Shown one piece after another: positions 1-11,582 of a stretch of 64,000 nt of DNA. Within the stretch, counting starts at the first letter, position 1; each line of letters begins with the position of its first letter. The notes under the pieces were generated by a model. That model searched no databases. It saw nothing but the letters and a program-made list of their open reading frames with translations, and was not told the origin of the DNA. Source of the DNA: Rhodovastum sp963714255 (GTDB lineage: Bacteria; Pseudomonadota; Alphaproteobacteria; Acetobacterales; Acetobacteraceae); NCBI GenBank assembly GCA_963714255.1, contig CAVQNU010000027.1, forward strand, positions 430,781 through 494,780, read 5' to 3'. Made by a program: the position numbers and the translations under genes.

Positions 1-2133
<2,133 letters not shown>

Positions 2134-2244
2134 GACTCGTTCCCCTCTCGTGTCGAATTCCTCGGTCGGTTACTATGGCGATATGCGGGGCCGGGGGAAA
2201 GCCGCCGCCTCGCGCCGGCGGCTTGAAGCGGCTACATCGGGGGC

Positions 2245-4914
2245 ATGCCCGCCCCTGCCGCATCGCCCGACCCTGCCCGATCGCCCGCAGCGGAGGGCGC
2301 CACCCCCGCCATGGCCCAGTGGTTCGCCGCCAAGCGGGAAAACCCCGACGCGCTGCTGTTCTTCCGCATGGGCGATTTCTATGAAATGTTTTTCGCGGAC
2401 GCCGAGGCCGCCGCCGCCGCGCTCGACATCGCGCTCACCAAACGCGGCGAGCACGCCGGCCAACCGATCGCCATGTGCGGCGTGCCGGTCCATGCCGCCG
2501 AATCCTACCTCTCCCGGCTGATCCGGCGCGGCTTTCGCGTCGCCGTCGCCGAGCAGATGGAAGACCCGAAGGCGCGCTCCGGCAAGGCGCCGATCCGTCG
2601 CGAAGTGGTGCGCCTGATCACCCCGGGCACATTGACCGAAGAATCACTGCTGGAGCCGGGCCGGCCCAACATTCTGTTTGCGTATGCCGCCGTCGCCGGC
2701 GCCGCGGGCAGCGCGTGGCTCGATGTCTCCACCGGTCTGTTCGAAACCCAGGCCGTAGGTCACGGCGCCCTGCCTGCCCTGCTCGGCCGGCTCGACCCGG
2801 CCGAAATTCTCGCCCCGGCCGACCTCGCGCTGGGTGACTGGGAGACCCGCCGCGGACCCGAGCGTCCGGCCCCGCCGCCACTGGTAGCACGGCGGCGCCT
2901 GGCGGAAGCGTTCGGGGCGGCGAGCCTGGACGCCTTCGGCAGTTTCTCCGACGCCGAGGCTGTCGCCGCCATGCTGGCGCTCGACTATGTGCGGGCAACC
3001 GGGGCCGGCAAGCTGCCGCGCCTGTCGCGCCCGGCGCCGCTGGGGCAGGCAGGGCGGCTGGAACTGGACGCCGCCACCCGCGCCAGCCTGGAGGTCTCCC
3101 GCGCCCGCGACGGCGGCACCGCGCACACGCTACTGGCCGCCGTGCAGCGCACCCTCACCGCCGCCGGGGCACGGCTGCTGGCCGAGGTTCTCGCCGCCCC
3201 GCTGACCGATCCCGACGCGATCGCCGGCCGCCAGGATGCCTGGTCGTGGCTGCTGGCCAACCCGGAGGCGGCGACAGGCTTGCGCGCGGCGCTGCGCCGT
3301 GTGCCCGACATGGCGCGCGCGCTCGGCCGGCTCTCGCTCGGCCGCGGCGGCCCGCGCGACCTGGGCGCGCTGCGCGATGGACTCGCCGCCGGTGCGGCCG
3401 CGCGGGCGGCGCTGGACGGATCGCTGCCGCACCAGCTGGCCGAGGCACACGGCGCACTTGCACCAGCCCCCGAGTTGCGGAGGCAATTGCAGACCGCTCT
3501 GGCGGAAACGGTGCCGGTGCGCCTGGAGGACGGCGCCATCGCCGCCGGGTTCGATCCCGAACTGGACGCCCACCGCGCCCTGCGCGACGACAGCCGCCGC
3601 GTCATCGCCACCTTGCAGCTCGACTACGCGCAGAAATTCGGCGTCGCCAGCCTGAAGATCCGCCACCACGCCCAACTCGGCTACGTCATCGAGGCGCCCT
3701 CGGCGGCGGTAGAGAAACTGCGGGCGCATCCCGCGCTTACGCTGCGCCAGGCGATGGCGAACGGCGCGCGTTTTTCATGCGTCGAGCTGGCCGAGCTGGA
3801 CCGCCGCATTGCCGAGGCGGCCGACCGGGCAGCGGCGCGCGAGCGGCAGGTGTTCGCCCATCTGGTCGCCGCCGCTCTGGAGGAAAGCGAGGCGCTGGCG
3901 CTCTGTGCGGCGGCACTCGCCCGGCTCGACGTGGCGCAGTCCGCCGCGGCGCTCGCCGCCCCCGGCACCTGGTGCCGGCCGGAAGTGACCGACGAGACGG
4001 GATTTCACGTCGAGGCCGGGCGGCATCCGGTGGTCGAAGCGGCGCTGGCCGGGCAGGACGGCTTCGTGCCGAATGCGTGCGATCTCTCGCCGGACCGGCG
4101 GGTGCTGCTGCTCACCGGGCCGAACATGGCCGGCAAGTCCACCTATCTGCGGCAGAACGCTCTGATCGTTCTGCTGGCGCAGGCGGGTCTGCCGGTGCCC
4201 GCCGCGCGGGCCCGCATCGGCATCGTCGACCGGCTGTTCTCCCGCGTCGGTGCGGCCGATGATCTCGCCCGCGGGCGCAGCACCTTCATGGTGGAAATGA
4301 CCGAGACCGCGGCGATCCTGCACCAGGCGGGGCCGCGCAGCCTGGTCGTGGTCGACGAAATCGGCCGCGGCACCGCCACACTCGACGGGCTGGCGATCGC
4401 CTGGGCGGTGCTGGAGGCGCTGCACAACAGCGTGCGCTGCCGGGTGATCTTCGCCACCCATTTTCACGAACTCGCCCGCCTGACCGCAGAATTGCCACGA
4501 CTGGCCCCACATACAATGCGGGTGAAGGAGTGGAAGGGCACGGTGGTGTTCCTGCACGAAGTGGCCGAAGGCGCGGCGGGGCGAAGCTGGGGGGTGCACG
4601 TGGCCAAGCTGGCCGGTGTGCCCGCGCCGGTGGTCCGGCGCGCCGGCGCCCTGCTGGCCGCCCTGGAGAGCCGCGCCGGCGACCTCACCGATGCCGGCGC
4701 GCTGCCGCTGTTCGCCGCCATGTTGCCCGCCTCCGCGGCCTCCCCGGCCCCGGCTGCCGAGCCGACCGGCGCGGATGCGCTGCGCGCTGCGCTCGCCTCC
4801 ATCGACCCCGATCGCCTGACCCCGCGCGAGGCGCTGGAGGCGGTTTATCGCCTGAAGACGATACTGATATCCGAACCCAACCCTGTCGCGCCGCCGCCCG
4901 ACACGATAGCATGA
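2245..4914 (+). CDS. mutS: DNA mismatch repair protein MutS
   Basis: Recognises mismatches and small loops and recruits MutL. At 889 residues it has the full family length. GDFYEMF at residues 43-49 contains the mismatch-wedging Phe-x-Glu; the ATPase domain has Walker A GPNMAGKST at about 625-633, Walker B VVVDEIGRG near 701-709 and the ATHFHELARL motif near 737. Its stop overlaps the glnD start (ATGA), so the two are probably translated together, an arrangement common in alphaproteobacteria. An in-frame ATG 22 codons downstream is an alternative start, because the first 20 residues are low-complexity Pro/Ala/Ser. Very secure call. Confidence 0.98.
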   Translation: MPAPAASPDPARSPAAEGATPAMAQWFAAKRENPDALLFFRMGDFYEMFFADAEAAAAALDIALTKRGEHAGQPIAMCGVPVHAAESYLSRLIRRGFRVAVAEQMEDPKARSGKAPIRREVVRLITPGTLTEESLLEPGRPNILFAYAAVAGAAGSAWLDVSTGLFETQAVGHGALPALLGRLDPAEILAPADLALGDWETRRGPERPAPPPLVARRRLAEAFGAASLDAFGSFSDAEAVAAMLALDYVRATGAGKLPRLSRPAPLGQAGRLELDAATRASLEVSRARDGGTAHTLLAAVQRTLTAAGARLLAEVLAAPLTDPDAIAGRQDAWSWLLANPEAATGLRAALRRVPDMARALGRLSLGRGGPRDLGALRDGLAAGAAARAALDGSLPHQLAEAHGALAPAPELRRQLQTALAETVPVRLEDGAIAAGFDPELDAHRALRDDSRRVIATLQLDYAQKFGVASLKIRHHAQLGYVIEAPSAAVEKLRAHPALTLRQAMANGARFSCVELAELDRRIAEAADRAAARERQVFAHLVAAALEESEALALCAAALARLDVAQSAAALAAPGTWCRPEVTDETGFHVEAGRHPVVEAALAGQDGFVPNACDLSPDRRVLLLTGPNMAGKSTYLRQNALIVLLAQAGLPVPAARARIGIVDRLFSRVGAADDLARGRSTFMVEMTETAAILHQAGPRSLVVVDEIGRGTATLDGLAIAWAVLEALHNSVRCRVIFATHFHELARLTAELPRLAPHTMRVKEWKGTVVFLHEVAEGAAGRSWGVHVAKLAGVPAPVVRRAGALLAALESRAGDLTDAGALPLFAAMLPASAASPAPAAEPTGADALRAALASIDPDRLTPREALEAVYRLKTILISEPNPVAPPPDTIA

Positions 4915-7817
4915 ATTCCATGTCCTCGTTCCTGTCCCTGCCCGCCGACCCGGCCGCCGCCGCCGCCGCATTGCACGAGGCGCTGTGCGCGCTCGCCGCC
5001 GAGGACGTGCCCCCCGACGAGACCGGCGCGGTCCCGGCGGATGCGCTCCACACGCGCCCGATCCCGCGCAATGCCGCCCTTTCCGCCTTTCGCCGCCATC
5101 TCGGGCGCATCCAGAACGATGTGCGCGAAAGCTTCGAGCGCAACGACATCTCCGGCCTGGTCGCCGCACGGCGGCTGGCGGCCCTGACCGACGGGCTGAT
5201 CACCGCGTTGTACGGCTACGCGCTGTCGCTGCTGGTGCCGGACGGCGCGCCGGTCGGGGCGGCACTGGGCGGCATCGCCCCCGAGAGCGCCGGGCTGGGA
5301 CGGCTCGGCGTGGCGGCCACCGGCGGCTATGGCCGCGGCGTGCTGGCACCGTTCAGCGATATCGACCTGCTGTTCCTGACCGCCGACGAACCGAGCCCGG
5401 CGGCGCTGCGGACGGTCGAGTTCATGCTGTATTTCCTCTGGGACCTCGGCCTGAAAGTGGGCCACGCCACCCGTTCGGTCGCCGATTGTCTGACCGAGGC
5501 GAATGGCGACGCCACCATCCGCACCTCCTTGTTGGATGCCCGACCGGTCGCCGGCGACGCGGTGCTGTTTCAGGACTTCGCCAAACGCTTCCGCGCCGCC
5601 TGTACCGAGGCGGGTGCCGCCGGCTACATCGCCGCCAAGCAGGCCGAGCGCACCACCCGTCACCGCCGCTTCGGCGATTCGCCCTATGTGGTCGAGCCCA
5701 ACATCAAGGAAGGCCGCGGCGGGCTGCGCGACCTGCAGACACTGTACTGGATAGCCCGGTACGTGTTCGGCATCCGCAGCATGGCCGAACTCGCCGACCC
5801 GGCCGGCCCGGCCGGCGAATTGCTGGTCGATACCGAAGTGCGGCTGGCGAACCGCTCCTGGGACTTCCTGTGGACGCTGCGCTTTCACCTGCATTACGTC
5901 GCCGGCCGCGCCGAGGAACGCCTGACCTTCGACCTGCAGCCGGTGGTGGGCGCACGCATGGGCTACACCCGGCATGGCCGCCAGGACGGGGTGGAGCGTT
6001 TCATGCGCCACTACTTCCTGACCGCCCGCGAAGTAACCCGGCTGACCCATGTGCTGGAGCCGGCGCTGCTGCGTGCCGCCCTCGGCCCGCCCGCCCATGC
6101 CAAGGAAACCGACGCTGCCCTGTTCGCCGCCGGCTTCGTGCTGGCCGACGGCATGCTGCTGAGCGCCCGCGGCCGCGAGTTCTTCGTCGAGCCGGTGCAG
6201 ATGCTGCGCATCCTGCAGGTGGCGCGCGACCGCGAACTGGAATTGCATCCGCTCGCCATCCGCGCGCTGATCCGCCATGAGCGCCGGGCGGTGGAACTGC
6301 GCGGCGATCCGGAAGCCTCCGCCCTGTTCCTGGATCTGCTGTGCGGCCGCGACGCCGAGCACAACCACGCCGACGGCGCGACCTGGCTGAAGGTGATGAA
6401 CGAGGTCGGCATCCTCGGCCGGCTGCTGCCGGACTGGGCGCGCATCGTCGGCCAGATGCAGTTCGACACCTACCATGTGTTTACCGTCGACGAACACACG
6501 ATCGAGGCGGTGCGCGTGCTCAATTCGCTGGAGCGCGGCGAGCTGGCGCAGATCGCGCCGGTGGCCTCCGGCCTGGTGAACAGCCTGCAATCGCGCCGTG
6601 CCTTGTATATGGCGATGATCATGCACGACATCGCCAAAGGGCGCGGCGGCGACCATTCGGAACTCGGCGCCGAGCTGGCGCTGGAGGTTTGCCCGACGCT
6701 CGGCCTGTCGGCCGAGGAGACCGAAATGGTCTCCTGGCTGGTGCTGCATCATTTGCTGCTCAGCCAGACCGCATTCAAGCGCGACATCGACGACGCCAAG
6801 ACCATCCTCGACCTGGCCGAGGTGATCCAGTCGCCCGAACGGCTGCGCCTGCTGCTGGTGCTGACGGTCGCCGACATGCGCGCCGTGTCCAGCAAGGTCT
6901 GGAACGGCTGGAAGGCGACGCTGCTGCGCGAGCTGTATGCGCGGGTGGGCGAAGTGCTGGCCGGCGGCCTGTCCACCACCGAGCGCGACGTGCGGGTCGA
7001 TCGCGCGCGCGAAGCGGCGGCGGCGCTGCTGCACGACTGGCCGGCGGAAGCGCGGGAGAAATTCCTCTCGCTCGGCTATGCCGGCTACTGGCTGGGCTTC
7101 GACCCCGACACGCACGCACGCCACGCCCGCCTGATCCGCGACGCCGAGGCCCGCCACGCGCCGCTGACGGTGGAAACGCAGCCGCTGCCGGCGCGCGCGG
7201 TGACAGAAGTGACGGTCTATGCCGCCGACCACGCCGGGCTGTTCAGCCAGATCGCCGGTGCGCTGGCCGTGGCCGGCGCCTCGATCGTCGATGCGCGCAT
7301 TCACACGCTGACCAACGGCATGGCGCTGGACACGTTCTGGATCCAGGACGCCGCCGGCGGCGCGCTCGACGCGCCGCACCGGCTGGCGCGGCTGTATGTC
7401 ATGGTCGAGCAGGCGCTGACCGGGCGGATCCAGCTCGGCAGCGAAATCCGCAAACTGGCCAAAGCGCTGCTCGGCCGGCGGGTGCGCGCCATTCACGTGC
7501 CGCCACGGGTGGTGATCGACAACCATGCGTCCAACACCTACACGGTGCTGGAAGTCAACGGCCGCGACCGGCCGGGGCTACTGTACGATGTTACGGCCGC
7601 GATCAGCGAACAGGGGCTGCAGATCGCCTCGGCGCATGTCAGCACCTATGGGGTGCGCGCAGTGGACGTGTTCTACGTGAAGGATGTTTTCGGCCTGAAA
7701 GTCGAGAACGAACGCAAGCTGCACGTGTTGCGCGAGGCATTGCTCGCCGCACTCGGCAGTCCCGAGGACGAACCCGTGCCGGCACCGAAACGGCGGCGGG
7801 CGGAGGATGCGGCCTGA
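4911..7817 (+). CDS. glnD: Bifunctional PII uridylyltransferase/uridylyl-removing enzyme GlnD
   Basis: Senses glutamine and adds UMP to or removes it from PII proteins, controlling nitrogen assimilation. From the ATG overlapping the mutS stop it is 968 residues. Domains in order: nucleotidyltransferase with GGYGRG (about 138) and SDIDLLFL (about 147); a helical linker; an HD domain with MHDIAKGRGGDHSELG (about 570) for deuridylylation; and two ACT domains starting near 764 and 876 (the second has RPGLLYDVTAAI). The reading frame stays open far upstream inside mutS, but that part has no family resemblance, so the ATG at 4911 (or the one at 4920) is the real start. No damage seen. Confidence 0.97.
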   Translation: MNSMSSFLSLPADPAAAAAALHEALCALAAEDVPPDETGAVPADALHTRPIPRNAALSAFRRHLGRIQNDVRESFERNDISGLVAARRLAALTDGLITALYGYALSLLVPDGAPVGAALGGIAPESAGLGRLGVAATGGYGRGVLAPFSDIDLLFLTADEPSPAALRTVEFMLYFLWDLGLKVGHATRSVADCLTEANGDATIRTSLLDARPVAGDAVLFQDFAKRFRAACTEAGAAGYIAAKQAERTTRHRRFGDSPYVVEPNIKEGRGGLRDLQTLYWIARYVFGIRSMAELADPAGPAGELLVDTEVRLANRSWDFLWTLRFHLHYVAGRAEERLTFDLQPVVGARMGYTRHGRQDGVERFMRHYFLTAREVTRLTHVLEPALLRAALGPPAHAKETDAALFAAGFVLADGMLLSARGREFFVEPVQMLRILQVARDRELELHPLAIRALIRHERRAVELRGDPEASALFLDLLCGRDAEHNHADGATWLKVMNEVGILGRLLPDWARIVGQMQFDTYHVFTVDEHTIEAVRVLNSLERGELAQIAPVASGLVNSLQSRRALYMAMIMHDIAKGRGGDHSELGAELALEVCPTLGLSAEETEMVSWLVLHHLLLSQTAFKRDIDDAKTILDLAEVIQSPERLRLLLVLTVADMRAVSSKVWNGWKATLLRELYARVGEVLAGGLSTTERDVRVDRAREAAAALLHDWPAEAREKFLSLGYAGYWLGFDPDTHARHARLIRDAEARHAPLTVETQPLPARAVTEVTVYAADHAGLFSQIAGALAVAGASIVDARIHTLTNGMALDTFWIQDAAGGALDAPHRLARLYVMVEQALTGRIQLGSEIRKLAKALLGRRVRAIHVPPRVVIDNHASNTYTVLEVNGRDRPGLLYDVTAAISEQGLQIASAHVSTYGVRAVDVFYVKDVFGLKVENERKLHVLREALLAALGSPEDEPVPAPKRRRAEDAA

Positions 7818-7884
7818 ACGGCCAACGCGCCGTTTGCCGATCACGTTCGTTTCTGCTGGATTCCACCGTCAAGGGAGTTTGATC

Positions 7885-8340
7885 GTGCACACGTCAAGGC
7901 GCTTCGTTATCGCCGCGGCTTTGGCCGCGGTGCCTTTTGGTATGGCCCATGCCCAGTACCCGGGCGTTCATCCACGATACCTGCACGCCTTGAGCGACCT
8001 CCGGGCGGCGCGGTGGATGATCGAACACCGCCCCGGTGACGACGTCGTCAGCTTCCACGAAAGTGTCGCGATCGAACAGATAGACCGCGGCATCAACGCG
8101 TTGAAAGCGGCCGCGATCGACGATGGCAGGGACATCCGCGATCACCCGCCGGTCGATGTGCCGGTCGGTCCGGGCCGCTTGCACAGAGCCAGCGAACTGC
8201 TGCGCGGCGCGCGGGCGGATCTGTCTGCCGAGGAGGACAATCCGGATGCCAGGCGGCTGCGCCACCGCGCGTTCGAACATATCGACCGCGCGATCCACGA
8301 AACCGATCTTGCGATCTGGGATATCGAGCATCACCGGTAG
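7885..8340 (+). CDS. Conserved exported protein of unknown function
   Basis: 151 residues from a GTG start, chosen because AAGGGAG lies at the right distance upstream and because it gives a clean signal peptide (RRFVIAAALAAVPFGMAHAQ, cleavage after AHA). The mature part is small, charged and mostly helical, with two similar segments, one opening HPRYLHALSDLRAARW and one around GRLHRASELLRGARADL, each followed by a hydrophilic helix rich in Asp, His and Arg. No catalytic motif is recognised. I remember similar exported proteins in other Acetobacteraceae but know no function. It stands alone between glnD and the M32 peptidase, with a dispersed 3'-end element 33 bp after its stop. Confidence 0.8.
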   Translation: MHTSRRFVIAAALAAVPFGMAHAQYPGVHPRYLHALSDLRAARWMIEHRPGDDVVSFHESVAIEQIDRGINALKAAAIDDGRDIRDHPPVDVPVGPGRLHRASELLRGARADLSAEEDNPDARRLRHRAFEHIDRAIHETDLAIWDIEHHR

Positions 8341-8372
8341 CGGATGGCGGTGCGGCAAAAGCAAGAAAGATT

Positions 8373-8435
8373 AAGGCCAGGGCTCTGCCCTGGACCCGCA
8401 AGGGGCCGAGAGGCCCCTTGACCCCGCTACTTTAG
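8373..8435 (+). repeat. Dispersed double-hairpin 3'-end element, copy A
   Basis: Two perfect stems: CCAGGGC-TCT-GCCCTGG, then AAGGGGCC-GAGA-GGCCCCTT, followed by ACCCCGCTACTTTA. It begins 33 bp after the upstream stop. The CTTAAG found at this end in other copies is degraded here to CTTTAG. Confidence 0.9.
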
Positions 8436-8456
8436 GGTCCGGCTGGAGGAACGTCT

Positions 8457-9950
8457 TTGAACGCAACGCATGCCCTGCTGACGGCCCGGTTCGTCCGGAT
8501 CGCGACGATCCAGGAAGCCGCCGCCATGCTGTCGTGGGACGCCGCAGCAATGATGCCCCCAGGTGGCGCAGCGGCGCGCGGCGATCAGCTCGCAGTGCTG
8601 GCGGGCCTGGCGCATGGGCTGCTGGTGGCACCCGAAGTGGCCGACGATCTCGCCCAGGCAGAAGCCGCCGGCCCGGACACGGACCCCTGGCAGGCCGCCA
8701 ATCTGCGCCTGATGCGCCAGGCGCATACGCGGGCGAGCGCGCTGCCGTCCGACCTGGTGGAGGCGCAGGCACGCGCCAATTCCGCCTGCGAGAAAATCTG
8801 GCGCGAGGCACGGCGCAGCGCCGATTTCGCCCTGGTGGCGCCGGCGCTAGCCGAAGTGTTGGCGCTGGTGCGCACGCAGGCCGGCGCACTGGCCTCGCGG
8901 CTCGGCCTGTCGCCATACGATGCGCTGATGGACCTCTATCAGCACGGCATCGGGGCGGCCGATGTCGAGCCGGTCTTCGCCGCCTATGAATCCTTTCTCC
9001 GCGATGCGCTGCCCCGGGCCGAGGCGCTGCAGGCCGCGCGCCCGTCCCCCCTGCGCCCGCCAGGACCGTTCCCCGTGTCGGTGCAGGAGGCGTTGTGCCG
9101 GCGGCTGTCAACGCAGGCCGGACTTGAGCCCGCGCACTCCCAACTCGACCGCTCCACCCATCCGTTCTGCGGCGGCACGCCCACCGATGTGCGCATCACC
9201 ACCCGTTACGACGAGCAGGATTTCGCCCAGGCGCTGCTGGGAGTGCTGCATGAAACCGGTCATGCGCTGTACGAGCGTGGCCTGCCCGCTTCCTGGGTGC
9301 GCCAGCCCGTCGGTGCCGCCGCCGGCATGGCGGCGCATGAAAGCCAGAGCCTGATCATCGAAATGCAGGCGTGCCGGTCGGATGCTTTCCTAGGCTGGCT
9401 CGGCGGCGAGTTGCATCTGCTGTTCGGCGGCGATCCCGCGCCCTATGCGGGCGACAACCTGGCGCGTTTGTGGCGCCGGGTGAAGCGCGGGTTCATCCGG
9501 GTGGATGCCGACGAAATGACCTACCCGGCGCATGTTATCCTGCGGTTCCGGTTGGAGCGCGCGATGGTCGCCGGCGATCTGGCGGTGGCCGACCTGCCCG
9601 GCGCGTGGAACGATGGCATGCAGGCGCTGCTCGGCATCACCCCGCCGGACGACGCCAGCGGCTGCCTGCAGGACATTCACTGGTACGACGGCGCGTTCGG
9701 TTATTTCCCGAGCTACACGCTGGGCGCGATGGCGGCGGCGCAGATGATGGCGGCGGCCCGTTGCCAGGTGGCGGGGCTCGATGCCGCGCTTGGGCAGGGC
9801 GATCTGGCGCCGCTGGTCGGCTGGCTGCGCGCGAAGGTGTACGCCATGGGCAGCCTGCTGGGGTTCAACGACCTTCTGCGGCATGCGACCGGCAAGGCGC
9901 TCGATCCGTTGGACTTCGAAGCGCATCTTGCAAGGCGCTATCTAACTTAA
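8457..9950 (+). CDS. M32 family metallocarboxypeptidase (Taq-type)
   Basis: Zinc carboxypeptidase removing C-terminal residues from peptides in the cytosol; 497 residues, normal for the family. The zinc motif HETGH lies at about residues 265-269, with the downstream glutamate ligand region AHESQS near 294. The start is TTG at 8457, supported by GGAGGA six bases upstream and by a typical M32 N-terminus (LTARFVRIATIQEAAAMLSWD). The stop TAA is supplied by the CTTAAG of repeat copy B. It converges on ilvE. Confidence 0.93.
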   Translation: MNATHALLTARFVRIATIQEAAAMLSWDAAAMMPPGGAAARGDQLAVLAGLAHGLLVAPEVADDLAQAEAAGPDTDPWQAANLRLMRQAHTRASALPSDLVEAQARANSACEKIWREARRSADFALVAPALAEVLALVRTQAGALASRLGLSPYDALMDLYQHGIGAADVEPVFAAYESFLRDALPRAEALQAARPSPLRPPGPFPVSVQEALCRRLSTQAGLEPAHSQLDRSTHPFCGGTPTDVRITTRYDEQDFAQALLGVLHETGHALYERGLPASWVRQPVGAAAGMAAHESQSLIIEMQACRSDAFLGWLGGELHLLFGGDPAPYAGDNLARLWRRVKRGFIRVDADEMTYPAHVILRFRLERAMVAGDLAVADLPGAWNDGMQALLGITPPDDASGCLQDIHWYDGAFGYFPSYTLGAMAAAQMMAAARCQVAGLDAALGQGDLAPLVGWLRAKVYAMGSLLGFNDLLRHATGKALDPLDFEAHLARRYLT

Positions 9951-10008
9951 GTAACGGGGTCAAGGGGGCCACTGCCCCCTTGCGGGTCCAGGGCAGAGCC
10001 CTGGCCTT
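9946..10008 (-). repeat. Dispersed double-hairpin 3'-end element, copy B
   Basis: Reverse orientation: CTTAAG, then the AGGGGGC/GCCCCCT stem, then the CCAGGGC/GCCCTGG stem. It fills the space between two convergent stops. CTTAAG provides the TAA of the M32 peptidase; the other end is 6 bp from the ilvE stop. Confidence 0.92.
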
Positions 10009-10014
10009 TCTTCT

Positions 10015-10917
10015 TCAAATCGGCGCCCGAGCTTCTACCTCCGCGGGCGCCAGCCGCACCAGCCCCTGGTACTCCTTCAGCAGCGCCTCGGTAATCGGCC
10101 CCGGCGTGAAGTTCAGCTCCCCGATCTGGCGCACCGGCGTCACCTCGGCCGCGGTGCCGGCCAGGAACACCTCGTTCGCGGCCTTCATTTCCTCGGGGAA
10201 GATCGGCCGTTCCACCACCTTGATCTGCTGGCGGCGGGCGATCGAAATCACCGTCCGGCGGGTAATGCCGTTGAGGAAGCAGTCCGGGGTCGGCGTATGC
10301 AGCTCACCGTCGATGGCGAAGAAGATATTCGCACCTGTGCCCTCGGCCACCTGGCCGCGCCAGTCCAGCATCAGCGCGTCGTCGAACCCCTCGGCCTCCG
10401 CCTTATGCTTGGACAGCGTGCCAATCATGTACAATCCAGCCGCCTTCGAGGCGGTCGGCGCCGTCTCGGGGTGCGGGCGCTTCCACCCGGCCAGGCCCAG
10501 GCGCACGCCCTTCATGCGGTCATCGCCGAACAGGTTTGGCCAGGGCCAGGTGGCGATGGCCAGATGAATTTTCGTCGCCTGTGCCGAGACCGACAACTGT
10601 TCGGTGCCGCGCCAGGCGATCGGGCGCACATAGGCCTCGACCTGGTTGTTGGCCGCCAGCACCTGCCGGCAGGCGGCGTCGATTTCGTCGGCGGTGTAGG
10701 GGATCTCGAAGCCGAGAATCCGGCCGGAGGCGATCAGCCGGTCGGTGTGCGCGCGCAGCTTGAAGATGTGTCCGCCATAGGCCCTCTCGCCTTCGAACAC
10801 GCCGCTGGCATAGTGCAGGCCATGCGACAGGACATGCAGCTTCGCGTCCCGCCAGGGCACCAGGGCGCCATCGAACCAGATCACGCCGTCGCGGTCGTCG
10901 AAAGGAACCAGCGCCAT
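10015..10917 (-). CDS. ilvE: Branched-chain amino acid aminotransferase
   Basis: PLP enzyme interconverting Val, Leu and Ile with their 2-oxo acids; 300 residues from the ATG at 10917, which follows GAGGAAAG. The frame is open another 70 codons upstream, but the family N-terminus begins at IWFDGALVPWRDAKLHVL. The probable PLP lysine is Lys158 in ASKAAGLY; the EGTGANIFF loop follows. It is a fold-type IV aminotransferase. A divergent MarR regulator and two-component system stand next to it, an association seen in many alphaproteobacteria. D-amino-acid or aminodeoxychorismate lyase relatives are less likely given the ilvE-like length and motifs. Confidence 0.94.
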   Translation of the reverse strand: MALVPFDDRDGVIWFDGALVPWRDAKLHVLSHGLHYASGVFEGERAYGGHIFKLRAHTDRLIASGRILGFEIPYTADEIDAACRQVLAANNQVEAYVRPIAWRGTEQLSVSAQATKIHLAIATWPWPNLFGDDRMKGVRLGLAGWKRPHPETAPTASKAAGLYMIGTLSKHKAEAEGFDDALMLDWRGQVAEGTGANIFFAIDGELHTPTPDCFLNGITRRTVISIARRQQIKVVERPIFPEEMKAANEVFLAGTAAEVTPVRQIGELNFTPGPITEALLKEYQGLVRLAPAEVEARAPI

Positions 10918-11062
10918 TGGGGGCTTTCCTCGCAATAATGTTGCTCTATCCACGTGAACGGTATAATGCACCACCGGATACGTCAACCAGACTGCCGTAA
11001 CTGCGAGGCAACCCAGCCATGCCAAGCCAGCGCTGCCGCATCCAGGCGAGGCGAGCCTGAGC

Positions 11063-11569
11063 ATGGCTGACGCGAACGCCCCCGCGTCGTCGGGCAGCAA
11101 TCTGCTGTTCCTGCCCGACGACGACATCCGTGCCGCCCAGGACCTGCTGTTTTTCGCCTATCGCGACTTCACCAACGCCGCCGACGTGATCCTCGACGAA
11201 CTCGGCCTGGGGCGCGCGCACCATCGTGCCCTGCACTTTATCGGCCGCAATCCGGGCATCCCGGTCACCGAGCTGCTGGCCATCCTGCGCATCACCAAGC
11301 AGAGCCTTGCGCGCGTGCTGGGGACGCTGGTCGCGCAGGGATTTGTGGCGCAGACCCAGGGCCGGGCCGACCGGCGGCAACGGCTGCTCGCCCTCACGCC
11401 CGCCGGCCAGGCACTCGAACGGCGCCTGTTCGAGCGCCAGCGCGACCGCCTGGCGGCGGCATATCGGGAAGCCGGCGCGGCATCGGTGGACGGATTCCGG
11501 CGGGTGATGCGCGGGATCATGGACGAGGGCGCGCGCGCCTATATGGACCGGGTCGCACGGCCGGCCTGA
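11063..11569 (+). CDS. MarR family transcriptional regulator (PetP-like)
   Basis: 168 residues with one winged-helix domain: a helix-turn-helix around residues 70-95 (TELLAILRITKQSLARVLGTLV) and a basic wing ADRRQRLLALTPAGQALE. First gene of an operon with an OmpR-type regulator (13 bp downstream) and a histidine kinase. The order ilvE divergent from MarR-response regulator-kinase resembles the petP-petR neighbourhood of Rhodobacter; PetP-type function is inferred only from this layout. Ligand unknown. Confidence 0.9.
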   Translation: MADANAPASSGSNLLFLPDDDIRAAQDLLFFAYRDFTNAADVILDELGLGRAHHRALHFIGRNPGIPVTELLAILRITKQSLARVLGTLVAQGFVAQTQGRADRRQRLLALTPAGQALERRLFERQRDRLAAAYREAGAASVDGFRRVMRGIMDEGARAYMDRVARPA

Positions 11570-11582
11570 ACGGGAGGAGCCC

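Noticed and set aside
4845..7526. 893-residue minus frame across glnD
   Set aside because: Shadow; low-complexity His/Gln/Gly/Arg composition typical of antisense frames.
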